NCBI GenBank assembly: GCA_965116395.1
Contig: OZ220684.1
Location: forward strand, 4,030,001-4,094,000
Direction of reading: 5' to 3'
From: Bin5 sp965116395
GTDB lineage: Bacteria; Chloroflexota; Anaerolineae; Caldilineales; Caldilineaceae
Length of the DNA stretch: 64,000 nucleotides
This document shows, piece after piece, positions 27,589-36,863 of the stretch. Under the pieces are notes generated by a model. That model made no database searches, was not told the DNA's origin, and worked only from the letters and a program-made list of their open reading frames with translations. The stretch's first letter is position 1. Each line of letters begins with the position of its first letter. Made by a program: the position numbers and the translations under genes.

Positions 27589-28749
27589 CTAGTTTCGGTT
27601 GACTGCAAAACTGAGCGCTTCTTCGGTGGGTTCCGTGCCCAGTCCCGGCCCTTGGGGAAGCGTGAAGTAGCCGGCTTTGCAGTCCATGGCGCTGTGAATG
27701 AAGCGTTTGTTACGGTCGAAAATCGAGTGTTGATACTCATGCATGGCAAAGTTGGCTAGCGTGGCTGCTACGTGAAGGCTGGCAGCCTGGGCGATACCAA
27801 TGTTGATAGTGGCGTGGGGCATTACCTGGCAGTTAAATGGCTGCGCCAGTTCGCAGATGCGCCGGTAACCGGTAATCCCGGTATGGGCCATTTCCGGTTG
27901 AATGACGTCCATGCAGCCGGCTTGCAGGCGCGGAAGATATTCATGGACTGTGCGCCACTCCTCTCCCAGCCCGATCCGAGTTCGCGCTGCGCGGGCTACG
28001 CGGGCCTGCCCGGCCTGATCTTCGGGCGCAACCGGCGCTTCGGCCAAATACAGGTCAAATTCGCATAGCCTATCGATCAGTTGGACTGCTTCCAGCGCGG
28101 TGTAGCGCCAGTGGAGATCGACTAGAATCTTTGGCTCGGGCCCGACCTCCTGGCGGATGGCTTCAATCTCGGCGACCTCGCCTTCGTCAGCGACGACAGC
28201 GGCATATTTCAATGCGGAGAAGCCGCGGTCTATCCATTCCCTGCCCAGTGCGGCCCGCTCCGCCTTAGTCGCGCCGGGCAGTCCGGAGACGTATACAGGC
28301 AGTTGCTCATGGCGCAGGCCGCCCAATAGCTGCCAAACCGGCTGCCCCAACAGCTTGGCACGCAGGTCCCAAAGGGCGATGTCGAGTCCGGCGATGGCGT
28401 CGAGGGCGTAGCCGCCAAAATGGCCGCGTACGCGTTGCAAGTCGTACAGATCCTCGTAGATGCGTTCCACGTCGTGGGGGCAGCGGCCAATGACGAAGGG
28501 GATCAGCAACTCCTCAAGAATTGTATGCGCCACCTGCGGCGCCACAACCCCGAAACATTCGCCCCAACCGACTGTGCCGTCGCTGGCAACTGCCTTCACG
28601 AGAAGAGTCTGGTCGTGGATTGGGTAGACGGTTCGGTTGCCCGGCCGGACTATGTAGCCTCTTGGATTGGGGCGGATGTCATCCTCCAGCGGGCCCAGAT
28701 AGGGTACATCGCGCGGAATACGAAGAGGATACAGTTCGACTGATGCTAC
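27589..28749 (-). CDS. Enolase-superfamily (mandelate racemase/muconate lactonizing) enzyme with non-canonical start
   Basis: The barrel has the metal ligands Asp (ILVDLHWR), Glu (YLAEAP) and Glu (IGLGEEWR), and a His in MPHATINIG. The first usable standard start is a GTG at 28599, but the reading frame stays open upstream to 28821 and encodes the expected N-terminal capping domain (VASVELYPLRIPRDV, then QTLLVKAVASDGTVGWGEC). The sensible start is the codon at 28749-28747, which reads GTA, with AGGA 8 bases upstream; no ATG, GTG or TTG exists in that stretch. With this start the protein has 386 residues, normal for the family. Either GTA is used, or the start has mutated from GTG, or the base is an error. 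Substrate unknown; acid-sugar dehydratase is likely. Confidence 0.82.
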   Translation of the reverse strand, partial: VASVELYPLRIPRDVPYLGPLEDDIRPNPRGYIVRPGNRTVYPIHDQTLLVKAVASDGTVGWGECFGVVAPQVAHTILEELLIPFVIGRCPHDVERIYEDLYDLQRVRGHFGGYALDAIAGLDIALWDLRAKLLGQPVWQLLGGLRHEQLPVYVSGLPGATKAERAALGREWIDRGFSALKYAAVVADEGEVAEIEAIRQEVGPEPKILVDLHWRYTALEAVQLIDRLCEFDLYLAEAPVAPEDQAGQARVARAARTRIGLGEEWRTVHEYLPRLQAGCMDVIQPEMAHTGITGYRRICELAQPFNCQVMPHATINIGIAQAASLHVAATLANFAMHEYQHSIFDRNKRFIHSAMDCKAGYFTLPQGPGLGTEPTEEALSFAVNRN

Positions 28750-28837
28750 TGTTGTATTCCTAGAATCGGGGAGACTTTCTGTTTGCGACTTCGACCTACC
28801 GCTCTCGACTTGGTGAGACTATTCTTACTGGCTTCGG

Positions 28838-29737
28838 TCAGGAGGACAAAAGCGACTCTATGTCCCGCCAAATCGCGTCAAATTCTTGCAAGTCCTGCTG
28901 GTCCAGGTAGGCGCCGGGAATGCGGCTGGCAGTAGAAGTGAAGATGCCTCGGCGTATGAAGACCTGTTTATACACGGCGACACCGTGCATGCGCTCGAAG
29001 TTCAGGAGCGGCAGCAGTCGGTTGAACAGGTCCCGGGCGGCGGGCTCGTCATCTGCCTCCAACAGTTGCCAGATCCTGGTGTGGATGTCCACAGACTGGC
29101 TGGCCGGCATGTTGCCGCACGCCCCCCGCCGCCATTCATCGATCATGTAGATACCGCCCTGCCCGCCAAAGACCCCTTTGCATGCGTCGCCGGCCGCGGC
29201 CAGCGTGCGCGAAATGGCGCGCGGCTCCGGTAGAGTTTCTTCTTTCAAATACTGTACCCCCTCCAACTCGCGACACATGCGAGCCAACAGTTCTGATGAC
29301 ATTGGGGTGCCAATTGGACCCATAAAGTTCTGAATACAGATCGGGATGTTCAGGGCTTTGTCGAGAGCCTGATAATAGTCGTAGCAGCCGTTTGCATCCG
29401 GATGCAAAATGTGGGGCGGCATGGCCATGATGCCGTCGGCGCCTACATCCTGGGCGTAACAACCGAGGGCAACGGCCGGAACCGTGTGGCCATGGGTTGT
29501 GGCGGCGACGACCGGTACTTGTCCGCCGGCTTCTTCTACGACGATTCGGATCCAGCGTTGGCGCTCTTCGTCGGACATAGCGGCGAACTCGCCGGCGTTG
29601 GCAGGGCCGACGAGACCGGCGGCGCCGGCCTGAATGCAGAAATCGACTTGCCGGCGCAGTGCGGCTTCATCCAATTCCAGGTTTTCGGTAAACGGGGTGA
29701 CGACAATTGCAAAGATGCCGCGCCAAGTCTTGCTCAT
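28838..29737 (-). CDS. DapA-family aldolase / dihydrodipicolinate synthase-like
   Basis: 299 residues, a TIM-barrel Schiff-base aldolase. VTPFTENLELDEAALRRQVDF at the start and the Schiff-base lysine in QYLKEET (about residue 167) are typical. The tyrosine of the YNxP motif is not kept (IQNFMGPIG), and GANGGTGE-type sequence is replaced by GPANAGEF, so lysine synthesis is unlikely; this branch usually cleaves or dehydrates 2-keto-3-deoxy sugar acids. That fits the two acid-sugar dehydratase genes on either side. Confidence 0.88.
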   Translation of the reverse strand: MSKTWRGIFAIVVTPFTENLELDEAALRRQVDFCIQAGAAGLVGPANAGEFAAMSDEERQRWIRIVVEEAGGQVPVVAATTHGHTVPAVALGCYAQDVGADGIMAMPPHILHPDANGCYDYYQALDKALNIPICIQNFMGPIGTPMSSELLARMCRELEGVQYLKEETLPEPRAISRTLAAAGDACKGVFGGQGGIYMIDEWRRGACGNMPASQSVDIHTRIWQLLEADDEPAARDLFNRLLPLLNFERMHGVAVYKQVFIRRGIFTSTASRIPGAYLDQQDLQEFDAIWRDIESLLSS

Positions 29738-29925
29738 CAGATATGCTCCGGCTCAGTAAGTGTTTTTTGACCGGTCGATTTCGCCACAGTTGAACTAAAT
29801 TTCACTGATGCTGCCATAAGCGCGTGCGTGATTTGCGGACCCTCCGGGGTTTGGCGACTATCTACCTGAGCATTCAGTTGACCAAAATCGGCAGAGCATT
29901 CCGGATCAACAAAAGCACCAGGATA

Positions 29926-29953
29926 TTGCCGTGAGACTCCAGCTTAGTATACT
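29926..29953 (+). promoter_or_regulatory. Promoter upstream of the rhamnonate dehydratase-like gene
   Basis: TTGCCG at 29926-29931 and TATACT at 29948-29953 with a 16-base spacer, about 45 bases before the ATG at 29996. Confidence 0.55.
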
Positions 29954-29995
29954 ACATATGGGTAACCACTCAATTAATAAGCGAGCGAAAAGACC

Positions 29996-31183
29996 ATGAA
30001 AATCACTGCTGTAACGGTATCCCGGCTACAAGGCGTTCTGGACTATGACGGGGAGTTCTGGGAGGAGCGGCTGGTGCGCCCGCTCGACATTTACCCTGAG
30101 CATAAGGCTGAAGGCCCGCACGAAATGTTCGAGGTCGGCGAAGGCCGCTATAACATCACTGCGTATTTTGTCGAAGTCGAGACCGACGAAGGAGTGTCCG
30201 GTATCGGTGGGCCCCTGCCCTTTGACCAGGCATTCGTTATTCAGACGCAACTGGCGCCGCTTCTGATCGGTCACGACGCGCTGGCAACGGAACGACTGTG
30301 GGACCGAATGTACCGAGCCCAGGTGCATGGCCGCAAAGGTACTGAGATGATGGCGCTCAGCTCGGTAGACTGCGCGCTATGGGACTTGAAGGGCAAGTGG
30401 TTCGACGCCCCGGTCTGCCAACTGCTGGGGGGACCTACCAGGACTGAAGTACCGGCCTACGCCAGCGCCCTGGGCTATTCGCTGGATCCGGAACTGGTGC
30501 AGGAGCGGGCCAAGCAGTTCGTGGAGGAAGGTTTCAGGGCGACGAAGTGGTTCTTCCGCGACGGCCCCACTGACGGGAAGATGGGCATGGAGCGCAATTT
30601 GCGGCTGGCACGTACGCTGCGCGAAAGTGTTGGACCGGACGTAGACATTATGTTGGATTGCTGGATGAGTTGGGATGTACCCTACACGGTGCAGATGGCC
30701 CGTCGCCTGGAAGAGTACGCCCCTCGTTGGATCGAGGAGCCGGTACTGCCCGATAAGATCGACCAGTACGCACAGATCCGCGCTGCGGTGAATATTCCCA
30801 TAAGCGGAGGCGAGCACGAATACACACGTTGGGGACTGAAACAACTGATGGACGCGGGTGCGTGCGACGTCTACCAGCCTGACATCTACTGGTGCGGCGG
30901 CATTTCGGAGATACAGAAGATTCTGGCCCTGGCATCCGCCTACGATGTGCCGGTAATCCCTCATGGACACTCAACGCCGGCCAGTATACACGTCATCGCG
31001 GCCTGGCCCGAGCCGACTACGCCAATGCTGGAATACCTGATCAAGTGGAACGAAGTCCACCAGTTCTTTCTAAAGAATCCGCTTAAGCCGGTCAATGGCA
31101 GTGTAAGCGTACCCAGCGCGCCGGGCATTGGCATGGACCTGGATGAATCCAAGATTTCGCAACGCGAGGTAGTAACGTTCTGA
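29996..31183 (+). CDS. L-rhamnonate dehydratase-like enolase-superfamily enzyme
   Basis: 395 residues. Resembles RhmD more than other family members: YNITAYFVEVETDEG in the capping domain, KWFFRDGPTDG, MLDCWMSWDVPYT (metal Asp), RWIEEPVLPD (Glu), ISGGEHEYTRWG (Glu), YWCGGISE and the catalytic-type His in VIPHGHS, ending in PVNGSVSVPSAPGIGMDL. The reaction would be removal of water from L-rhamnonate (or a close sugar acid) to give the 2-keto-3-deoxy acid, which the neighbouring DapA-like aldolase could process. Transcribed rightward, opposite to its neighbours. Confidence 0.85.
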   Translation: MKITAVTVSRLQGVLDYDGEFWEERLVRPLDIYPEHKAEGPHEMFEVGEGRYNITAYFVEVETDEGVSGIGGPLPFDQAFVIQTQLAPLLIGHDALATERLWDRMYRAQVHGRKGTEMMALSSVDCALWDLKGKWFDAPVCQLLGGPTRTEVPAYASALGYSLDPELVQERAKQFVEEGFRATKWFFRDGPTDGKMGMERNLRLARTLRESVGPDVDIMLDCWMSWDVPYTVQMARRLEEYAPRWIEEPVLPDKIDQYAQIRAAVNIPISGGEHEYTRWGLKQLMDAGACDVYQPDIYWCGGISEIQKILALASAYDVPVIPHGHSTPASIHVIAAWPEPTTPMLEYLIKWNEVHQFFLKNPLKPVNGSVSVPSAPGIGMDLDESKISQREVVTF

Positions 31184-31198
31184 CTCTGGGCGAAGCGG

Positions 31199-32857
31199 TT
31201 AGCGCGGGGTGGTAGGATAGCCCACGGGGTCGATGTGGGCTTCAATCAGGAAAGGTTTTTGCGCGGCTATGGCACTCGCCATGGCCGCGTCGCATTCGTC
31301 CGGGGAAGAGACACGGGCGGAGGCGATGCCGTAACCGTCAGCGATAGTACAGAAATTGGGTGCGGGAAACTCGGTACCATAGGGCTGCTTGCCTTGGCGC
31401 AGCTGATGCGAGCGGATCAGATCGATGGCGTTGTCAACCGCCACGACAACGGTCACTGGCAGATCCAGCCTGGCTAGGACGCTCAATTCTCCCAGACACA
31501 TGAGCAGCCCGCCGTCCCCGATCAGGCAGGCGGCCGGCCGGTCCGGTTGGGCCAATGCTGTGCCGATTGCGGCCGGCAATCCGAAGCCCATACATGACAG
31601 GCCGTTGGATAGCGCAAAGCTATTGGGGCTCAGGGTCGGCCACTCCAAGCTGCCAAAGATTTTGTGGCTGCCTACGTCCACGGCCAGTAAGGCGTCTTCC
31701 GGCAGGTGACGGCGCATACTCGCCAATAGCTGCTGAGGAAGCAGCAGTCCGGGCCGAGGATTGGGCACGGTTACGGCCGCGAGTTGCGTGCGGAATGCAC
31801 CCACTCTCTGCCGGCCCCATTGGGGGTCGGTGGAGAAGCCGCTGTCAGCCAGTTGCAACAGGGCCGCGGCCATCGGTCCAACAATCTCCGCGGCCGCGGG
31901 CAGCGCTGGGTCATGATTGGGCCAATTGGCCACCCATATCAGCTTAGCGTATTCTGCTTCTCCTTCGATTCCAGCTGCACCTGACTGCGGGAGCGAGAAT
32001 GGCTTGACCAACTCTACGACGTCGAAACCTACTGCGACGACACAGTCCGCTTCGTCGAGCAGTTGGTAAACGGGGTCGCTGCGGGTCAGGCCGATTGTGC
32101 CCGCGCTGAGGGGGTGATCATCGGGCAGCGCGCCTTTGCCTTTGGGAGAGACGATGACCGGTGCGTTGGCCGCCTCGGCCAGAATTCTCAGCGCGTTGTA
32201 GGGGCCCTCCGGCTCCAGGCCCAGCCCGGCCAAGATTAGTGGAAGGGAGGCGCTCGAAAGAAGTTCGCGAGCACGGGCAACCTCATTCGGGTCAGGCAGG
32301 GCAATCGCGACATTTGAATCTTCCCTGCCTTGCGACGACACGCCTGCCGGCGCGGCTTTTGCCGGCAGTTCAGCCTCCTCATTGCTCACTTGCAGATGCA
32401 CTGGTCCTGGCCGGGCCTGCATGGTCATGGCAATTGTTGGCGGCACCTCGGCAGCTGCATTCTGCGGTGTAACTTTGAGCGTGCGCTTGGTGATCGGCCC
32501 GAAAACGGCTTGCAAGTCCACCACCTGGTGTGTGTAGGCGGGCAGCAGCGCGTCCGGCTTTTGTGCGGTGATCAGGACGATAGGCGCGCGGTCCAGCCAA
32601 GCGTGGCCAATGCCTGGCACTGCGTTCAGCGCGCCCGGGCCCAGTGTTGTGAGGACGCAGCCTGGTGTGCCCGTGGCACGCGCGTGGGCATCGGCGGCAA
32701 AAACCGCGCTTTCTTCATGGTGCATCAGTTCAAAGCGGATGCCGAGTCTTTGTAATGCCTCCAGGACTGATACGACTTCGCCGCCGGGCATGCCGAAGAC
32801 GAGGCGGACGCCGGCATCATAGAGAGACTGGGCGATTGTTGCGGCGACAGTGGCCAT
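31199..32857 (-). CDS. Thiamine diphosphate-dependent enzyme, acetolactate synthase large-subunit-like
   Basis: 552 residues, full-length ThDP enzyme. Catalytic Glu in HHEESAVFAADAHARATG, the QVSNEEAEL linker, and the PP domain with CLIGDGGLLMCLGELS and Asn in AVDNAIDLIRSHQ. Closer to acetolactate synthase/glyoxylate carboligase types than the 19.8 kb paralogue. No small subunit gene is nearby, and it sits in the catabolic cluster next to the MTA phosphorylase gene, so a carboligase or oxoacid decarboxylase role in that pathway is possible. Confidence 0.88.
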   Translation of the reverse strand: MATVAATIAQSLYDAGVRLVFGMPGGEVVSVLEALQRLGIRFELMHHEESAVFAADAHARATGTPGCVLTTLGPGALNAVPGIGHAWLDRAPIVLITAQKPDALLPAYTHQVVDLQAVFGPITKRTLKVTPQNAAAEVPPTIAMTMQARPGPVHLQVSNEEAELPAKAAPAGVSSQGREDSNVAIALPDPNEVARARELLSSASLPLILAGLGLEPEGPYNALRILAEAANAPVIVSPKGKGALPDDHPLSAGTIGLTRSDPVYQLLDEADCVVAVGFDVVELVKPFSLPQSGAAGIEGEAEYAKLIWVANWPNHDPALPAAAEIVGPMAAALLQLADSGFSTDPQWGRQRVGAFRTQLAAVTVPNPRPGLLLPQQLLASMRRHLPEDALLAVDVGSHKIFGSLEWPTLSPNSFALSNGLSCMGFGLPAAIGTALAQPDRPAACLIGDGGLLMCLGELSVLARLDLPVTVVVAVDNAIDLIRSHQLRQGKQPYGTEFPAPNFCTIADGYGIASARVSSPDECDAAMASAIAAQKPFLIEAHIDPVGYPTTPR

Positions 32858-32877
32858 GGGGAGGAGGGTGTCCTTAG

Positions 32878-33765
32878 CTAGCGACCAAAGTATTTGCCGA
32901 CGAGGAGTTCCAAGTGGTCTATGACTTCAGGCGGAACAGCCGTCTTGTTGGTGATCAGGGCGTCCCGTAGGGCACTGGCATGGGGGGAAGGCCCGCTGTC
33001 GGCCAGCAATTTGATAGCGTTGGCAACTGCATCGACAGCCACCTCTGCGTTTCTCAAAAGGATCCTGATTACTGCTTCGACTGTAACGACCTCTTCGGTT
33101 TCGTGCCAGACATCGTAGTCGGTCACGTGGGCCATGCAGGCATAGCTCATTTCGGCCTCTCTGGCGAGGAAAGCCTCTGGGGTCGTGGTCATGCCGATAA
33201 TATCCATACCCAGCTGTCGGAATGCTAAACTCTCGGCGCGTGTGCTGAAACGGGGCCCTTCAATCGTTACGAAATTGCCTCCCATGTGAACTGTTGCGCC
33301 GGCCTGCTCCACTGCCTGGGAGCAGATGGCGCTGAGGTAGTCGCAGAAAGGGTCGGCGACATTCACGTGTACTACCAGGCCGCCGGTGCCAACATCCGGG
33401 TCATCGAAAAAGCTAAGAGCCCGCAGTCTTGTTCGGTCGAAAATCTGATCGGGGATGACGATATCGCCGGGTCGGAGGCTTTCCTGCAGGCTTCCACAGG
33501 CACTGACGGCGATAAGATACTCGACGCCCAGCATTTTGAAACCATAGATGTTGGCGCGCTGGTTTAGCCGCGTAGGGCTGATGCGATGTCCCCGTCCGTG
33601 GCGTGCGAGGAAGGCGACGCGCTGGCCATGCAGAGTGCCGACAATGTAGGCGTCGGACGGTTTGCCAAATGGCGTATCGAGTTCGATTTCTTCGATATCT
33701 GACAACGTCTCCATTTGGTAGACGCCGCTACCGCCGATAACCCCGAAGCGAATTGGTTCTGGCAT
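32878..33765 (-). CDS. mtnP: S-methyl-5'-thioadenosine phosphorylase
   Basis: 295 residues. Splits methylthioadenosine with phosphate into adenine and methylthioribose-1-phosphate, the first step of methionine salvage. Motifs: IGGSGVYQME at the N-terminus, LARHGRGHRISPTRLNQRANIYG (phosphate and substrate site; core HGRGHRISP), TIEGPRFSTRAES and MTTTPEAFLAREAEMSYACMAHVTDYDVW (core TTPEAFLAREAE). Related purine phosphorylases are possible, but the TTPE and TDYDVW pattern favours MTAP. Other salvage genes are not next to it. Confidence 0.92.
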   Translation of the reverse strand: MPEPIRFGVIGGSGVYQMETLSDIEEIELDTPFGKPSDAYIVGTLHGQRVAFLARHGRGHRISPTRLNQRANIYGFKMLGVEYLIAVSACGSLQESLRPGDIVIPDQIFDRTRLRALSFFDDPDVGTGGLVVHVNVADPFCDYLSAICSQAVEQAGATVHMGGNFVTIEGPRFSTRAESLAFRQLGMDIIGMTTTPEAFLAREAEMSYACMAHVTDYDVWHETEEVVTVEAVIRILLRNAEVAVDAVANAIKLLADSGPSPHASALRDALITNKTAVPPEVIDHLELLVGKYFGR

Positions 33766-33882
33766 AAATTGAACTCCGCTGAAAGATGGATAATGGGCTA
33801 GTGCTTTCCAGGGTAGGGACTAAGGATTCCGGCACTGCCACCGGATATTCCTCTCCAAGAGTGGAATGACAGGGGCTGGCAC

Positions 33883-34362
33883 TCACCTGGTTGCCAACAG
33901 TCCCGCTGCTGTGCCGAGGACTCCGGCGCGACCGCGTTTGTTCAGCACGGGGAAGCGGATACGAGCGACGCCTCCGTCCTGCAGCAGGAACACTTTGCCT
34001 TTGCGCTCATAGTTGTGTTGGTCCACATCGTCTGAGAGCAAGGGCCAGACCGAGAAGTACGCGATCTGGCCAGCTTCGTCGTAGCAAACCGTGCCTGCGG
34101 GCAGCGGTTCACCTTCCTCAAAAGGGACTTCGATTCCGGTCGCGCGCAGCCAACGACCAAGACCCAGCCTTTTGTGATCCTGCATGCTAACGCCAACCAA
34201 ACGATAGGCGGCGATATGGGCTACAAGATCTGCGGTCGTCCAGTTGTCCACTTCCGGCGTGCGCCCGGATATTCGCAGGTCGATCACATCCTTACGGCGC
34301 AACCAGAGGGTCCGGAATGGTATTTGATAGGTTCTGACGTTTGCCTGAAACTCTGCCATCAT
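33883..34362 (-). CDS. Unknown small soluble protein
   Basis: 159 residues from ATG 34362, which overlaps the upstream gene's TGA (ATGA), with a second in-frame ATG right after at 34359. The longer open frame from 34698 is antisense noise over the neighbour. The motif WTTADLVAHIAAYR resembles the helix of DinB-type proteins, but the rest (TVCYDEAGQIAYFSV, VARIRFPVLNKRGRAG) does not allow a firm family call. Translationally coupled to the membrane protein before it. Confidence 0.65.
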   Translation of the reverse strand: MMAEFQANVRTYQIPFRTLWLRRKDVIDLRISGRTPEVDNWTTADLVAHIAAYRLVGVSMQDHKRLGLGRWLRATGIEVPFEEGEPLPAGTVCYDEAGQIAYFSVWPLLSDDVDQHNYERKGKVFLLQDGGVARIRFPVLNKRGRAGVLGTAAGLLATR

Positions 34363-35168
34363 TTTCTCAACAGAATGGAAATATCGCTTAGGCCGTGTAA
34401 AAGCAGACCTGCAAGTCCCAAAGTCATCAGTACCGGTCCGTATCCGATGTCGGGCATTTTTCCGTACAGGTCGGCCAGTGTCGGCAGGATCCACCGAAAC
34501 TGGGCTAATGGAAAATAGATTGCGGCGCCGGTGAGTCCTACGGCGAGAAGGCCGCGCCCAAGGGCGATTGGCCAAACGATTCGACCAAGGCAGCCGCGGC
34601 GATTCGCGTTTTCTGGGCTGTTGCCTATGGAAGCCAGGAGCGTACCCGGCGTCAGCAGGAGCGCGGCCAAAGGGCTGAGCGCGACAAGAGCCAGACAAGA
34701 CAGCAAGGCCGCGGTCTGCAAGCGGTACTCAGGCGCGAGTAGTAGGTGCGGTGTCCAGGCAGGCGGCAACAGATTCAGCGCGGCGACAATCGAGAGCAGA
34801 ATGAGGCCGACGCGCATCGGCCAACCGTAGGTGGGTTGGCTTCCTCTGATGCCTTCACCATGGTTCGGCTCGGAATCTTCAGCGGGAACAGCCATGTCGC
34901 GGCGAAATGCGTTCAGGCTGATGCTGACACTGGCCGCGACAAGCGGCAAGTAGAAACCTTCGCGCCAGAGACGGATATCGCCTTGTTGTACGGGGTGCAG
35001 AAACTTTACGATTTCCCCCAAATCCAACCCCAAAATTGCGAGCCCTGCCGCTTTATGCGAGATCCATGGTCGAAAGTAGCCTGCGATCGTAAGCAAGGCA
35101 CCTACGGGCAGCAGCCATTTATTGAGGAGCTTCAACGGTCGGCCGGAGAGGCGTTGATAGACGCGCAT
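34359..35168 (-). CDS. Unknown polytopic membrane protein
   Basis: 269 residues if started at ATG 35168, just after the thioesterase stop; the open frame extends to 35258 but that part overlaps the thioesterase and reads as low-quality sequence. About six or seven hydrophobic segments (for example LLPVGALLTIAGYF, VGLILLSIVAALNLLPPAW, LLSCLALVALSPLAALLL, GLLLHGLSDISILL at the end). No recognised family. Coupled to the downstream small gene by an ATGA overlap. Confidence 0.7.
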   Translation of the reverse strand: MRVYQRLSGRPLKLLNKWLLPVGALLTIAGYFRPWISHKAAGLAILGLDLGEIVKFLHPVQQGDIRLWREGFYLPLVAASVSISLNAFRRDMAVPAEDSEPNHGEGIRGSQPTYGWPMRVGLILLSIVAALNLLPPAWTPHLLLAPEYRLQTAALLSCLALVALSPLAALLLTPGTLLASIGNSPENANRRGCLGRIVWPIALGRGLLAVGLTGAAIYFPLAQFRWILPTLADLYGKMPDIGYGPVLMTLGLAGLLLHGLSDISILLRK

Positions 35169-35187
35169 CCAATGAGCGCAGCAGGAA

Positions 35188-35679
35188 CTACTGCGCTTCC
35201 TCCTTCTGTCTTCCTGCGCGTTCAAGCCTCTGGCGTTGCCGTTCCCGGCCCTCATCAAAACGGCGTCGTTCCTGTTCGTTCGTCAACTCGAGACGCGGGA
35301 CCTCGGTTGGCAGGCCGTTGTCGTCCAAGGCCACAAATATGTAATAGGCACTGTTTGTGTGCGTGATTCCCCCGGTGAGCAGGTCTTCAGCTTCGACAAT
35401 TACCTCGACTTCCATCGAACTGCGGCCTATATAGGTGATACGCCCCCGCAGCCTTAACAGCTGGCCCACCCGCACCGGCTCGTGAAAAGCCATGCTGTCA
35501 ACGGCAACGGTCACGGCGAGGCGCCGGGCATGGCGCGCGGCTGTGATGCCGCCGCATTCATCGCACAGTTTCAGAATCACACCACCGTGAACGTTGCCCA
35601 GCAGGTTGGCGTGTTCGGGATTCATTATCTGGCTAATGCGGGTTGCCGAATCGGCGACAGTTCTGCGGTTAGAATTCAT
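35188..35679 (-). CDS. Acyl-CoA thioesterase, hotdog fold
   Basis: 163 residues, YciA/BFIT-type hotdog thioesterase. The signature NLLGNVHGGVILKLCDECGG (core GNVHGG and the acidic residues after it) is at about residues 24-43; MAFHEPVRVGQLLRLRGRI and VEVIVEAEDL follow as the second strand set. It hydrolyses acyl-CoA thioesters; chain preference is unknown. The last ~25 residues are Arg/Gln-rich and charged. Confidence 0.92.
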   Translation of the reverse strand: MNSNRRTVADSATRISQIMNPEHANLLGNVHGGVILKLCDECGGITAARHARRLAVTVAVDSMAFHEPVRVGQLLRLRGRITYIGRSSMEVEVIVEAEDLLTGGITHTNSAYYIFVALDDNGLPTEVPRLELTNEQERRRFDEGRERQRQRLERAGRQKEEAQ

Positions 35680-35723
35680 GCGATCGTAGATCCTGGTTGC
35701 TTGCAGTGAATTGTACCATATTG

Positions 35724-36863
35724 TCAGGCCAGGGCCCGTTCGTAGGCATCGAGAAGATGGCGCAGGCTTCGCTGCCAGGTAAAGGCGCGTGCATGGGCCT
35801 GGCCGGCAGCAGCCAACCGGGCGCGCAGCTCTGGTTGGGTAGCGAGGCGGGTGATGCCGCCGGCAATACTATCTACAGACTCGGCATCGACATAGAGTGC
35901 GCCATCGCCGCCAGCTTCGGGTAAGCAGGAGTTATCGGCGGTGAGCACTGGCGTCCCGCAGGCCAGAGCTTCGATGACAGGAAGCCCGAAACCTTCGTAT
36001 AGAGAAGGGTACGCAAAGAATTCGGCGGCGGAATAGAGGGCTGGCAGGTCAGAGTCGGCAATGAATCCGGGGAAGTGAACATCTTCTTCCAGTTTCAACT
36101 CCCGCACTGTGCTGAAGATTTCGTCGAAAAGCCAACCCTTTTTGCCGCCGATGATTAGCTGGTGCGGGAGTGCCGCTTCCTGCCTAGCCGCGTGAAAGGC
36201 GCGAATCAGACGGGCGAAGTTTTTGCGGGGTTGGAGAGTGCTCAAACCGAGAATGAAGGGGCGGTCGTCGAAGCCATACTTTCGCCGTGTCGCCTGCAAC
36301 GCGTTCTGGTCTGTCACGCGGCTAAAGAAACTGTGGTCGACGGCACCCTGTACGACGCTGATTCGGCCAGCGAGTTGCGGCCACAGCTCTTCCAAATCAT
36401 GGGCAGTGTGGCCGCTGTCGGCAATGACGTGGTCGGCGCGGCCGATGCTCCGGGGAACGACAATGTTCAGGTAGTGGTGCAAGGAGGGCATTGCCGCTTC
36501 GGGATAACGCATGAAGGCAAGGTCGTGCACGGTTAGCATCCTTGTTCTGGCGCTGACCGGCGCCAAGACAAAGTCGGTAGCGTGAAACAGATCGATGGCG
36601 CCGCCGGTAAGCCATTCGACACGGGGAAAGGGGATTTTCAGGCGGTGCCAGATGCGGGTAAGGTTTCGCTCCGAAATGGAGGGAAAGGTGTGCAGAGGGA
36701 GCGGGGCAGTGGTGCGCTGACTAGCAGCAACGGTCCCGGCAACGAAAAGGGAGAGGTCGTAGCCGGGATTATGCTGAACCAGTGCGTCAACCTGCCCGCG
36801 AATGATGCGGCCTATGCCGGCGGACTGGCGCACCGCAGGTGTGTAATCGATTACAAGCTTCAC
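35724..36863 (-). CDS. GT4 family glycosyltransferase
   Basis: 379 residues from GTG 36863, which overlaps the GtrA stop (GTGA) and gives the typical N-terminus VKLVIDYTP; an ATG at 36881 is the alternative. GT-B fold: HDLAFMRYPEA in the acceptor half, then GLSTLQPRKNFARLIRAF and the E-x7-E donor motif in YPSLYEGFGLPVIEALACG. Adds a sugar to a polysaccharide precursor, probably a capsule, exopolysaccharide or cell-wall glycan, in line with the GtrA and ligase genes directly upstream. Confidence 0.93.
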   Translation of the reverse strand: MKLVIDYTPAVRQSAGIGRIIRGQVDALVQHNPGYDLSLFVAGTVAASQRTTAPLPLHTFPSISERNLTRIWHRLKIPFPRVEWLTGGAIDLFHATDFVLAPVSARTRMLTVHDLAFMRYPEAAMPSLHHYLNIVVPRSIGRADHVIADSGHTAHDLEELWPQLAGRISVVQGAVDHSFFSRVTDQNALQATRRKYGFDDRPFILGLSTLQPRKNFARLIRAFHAARQEAALPHQLIIGGKKGWLFDEIFSTVRELKLEEDVHFPGFIADSDLPALYSAAEFFAYPSLYEGFGLPVIEALACGTPVLTADNSCLPEAGGDGALYVDAESVDSIAGGITRLATQPELRARLAAAGQAHARAFTWQRSLRHLLDAYERALA

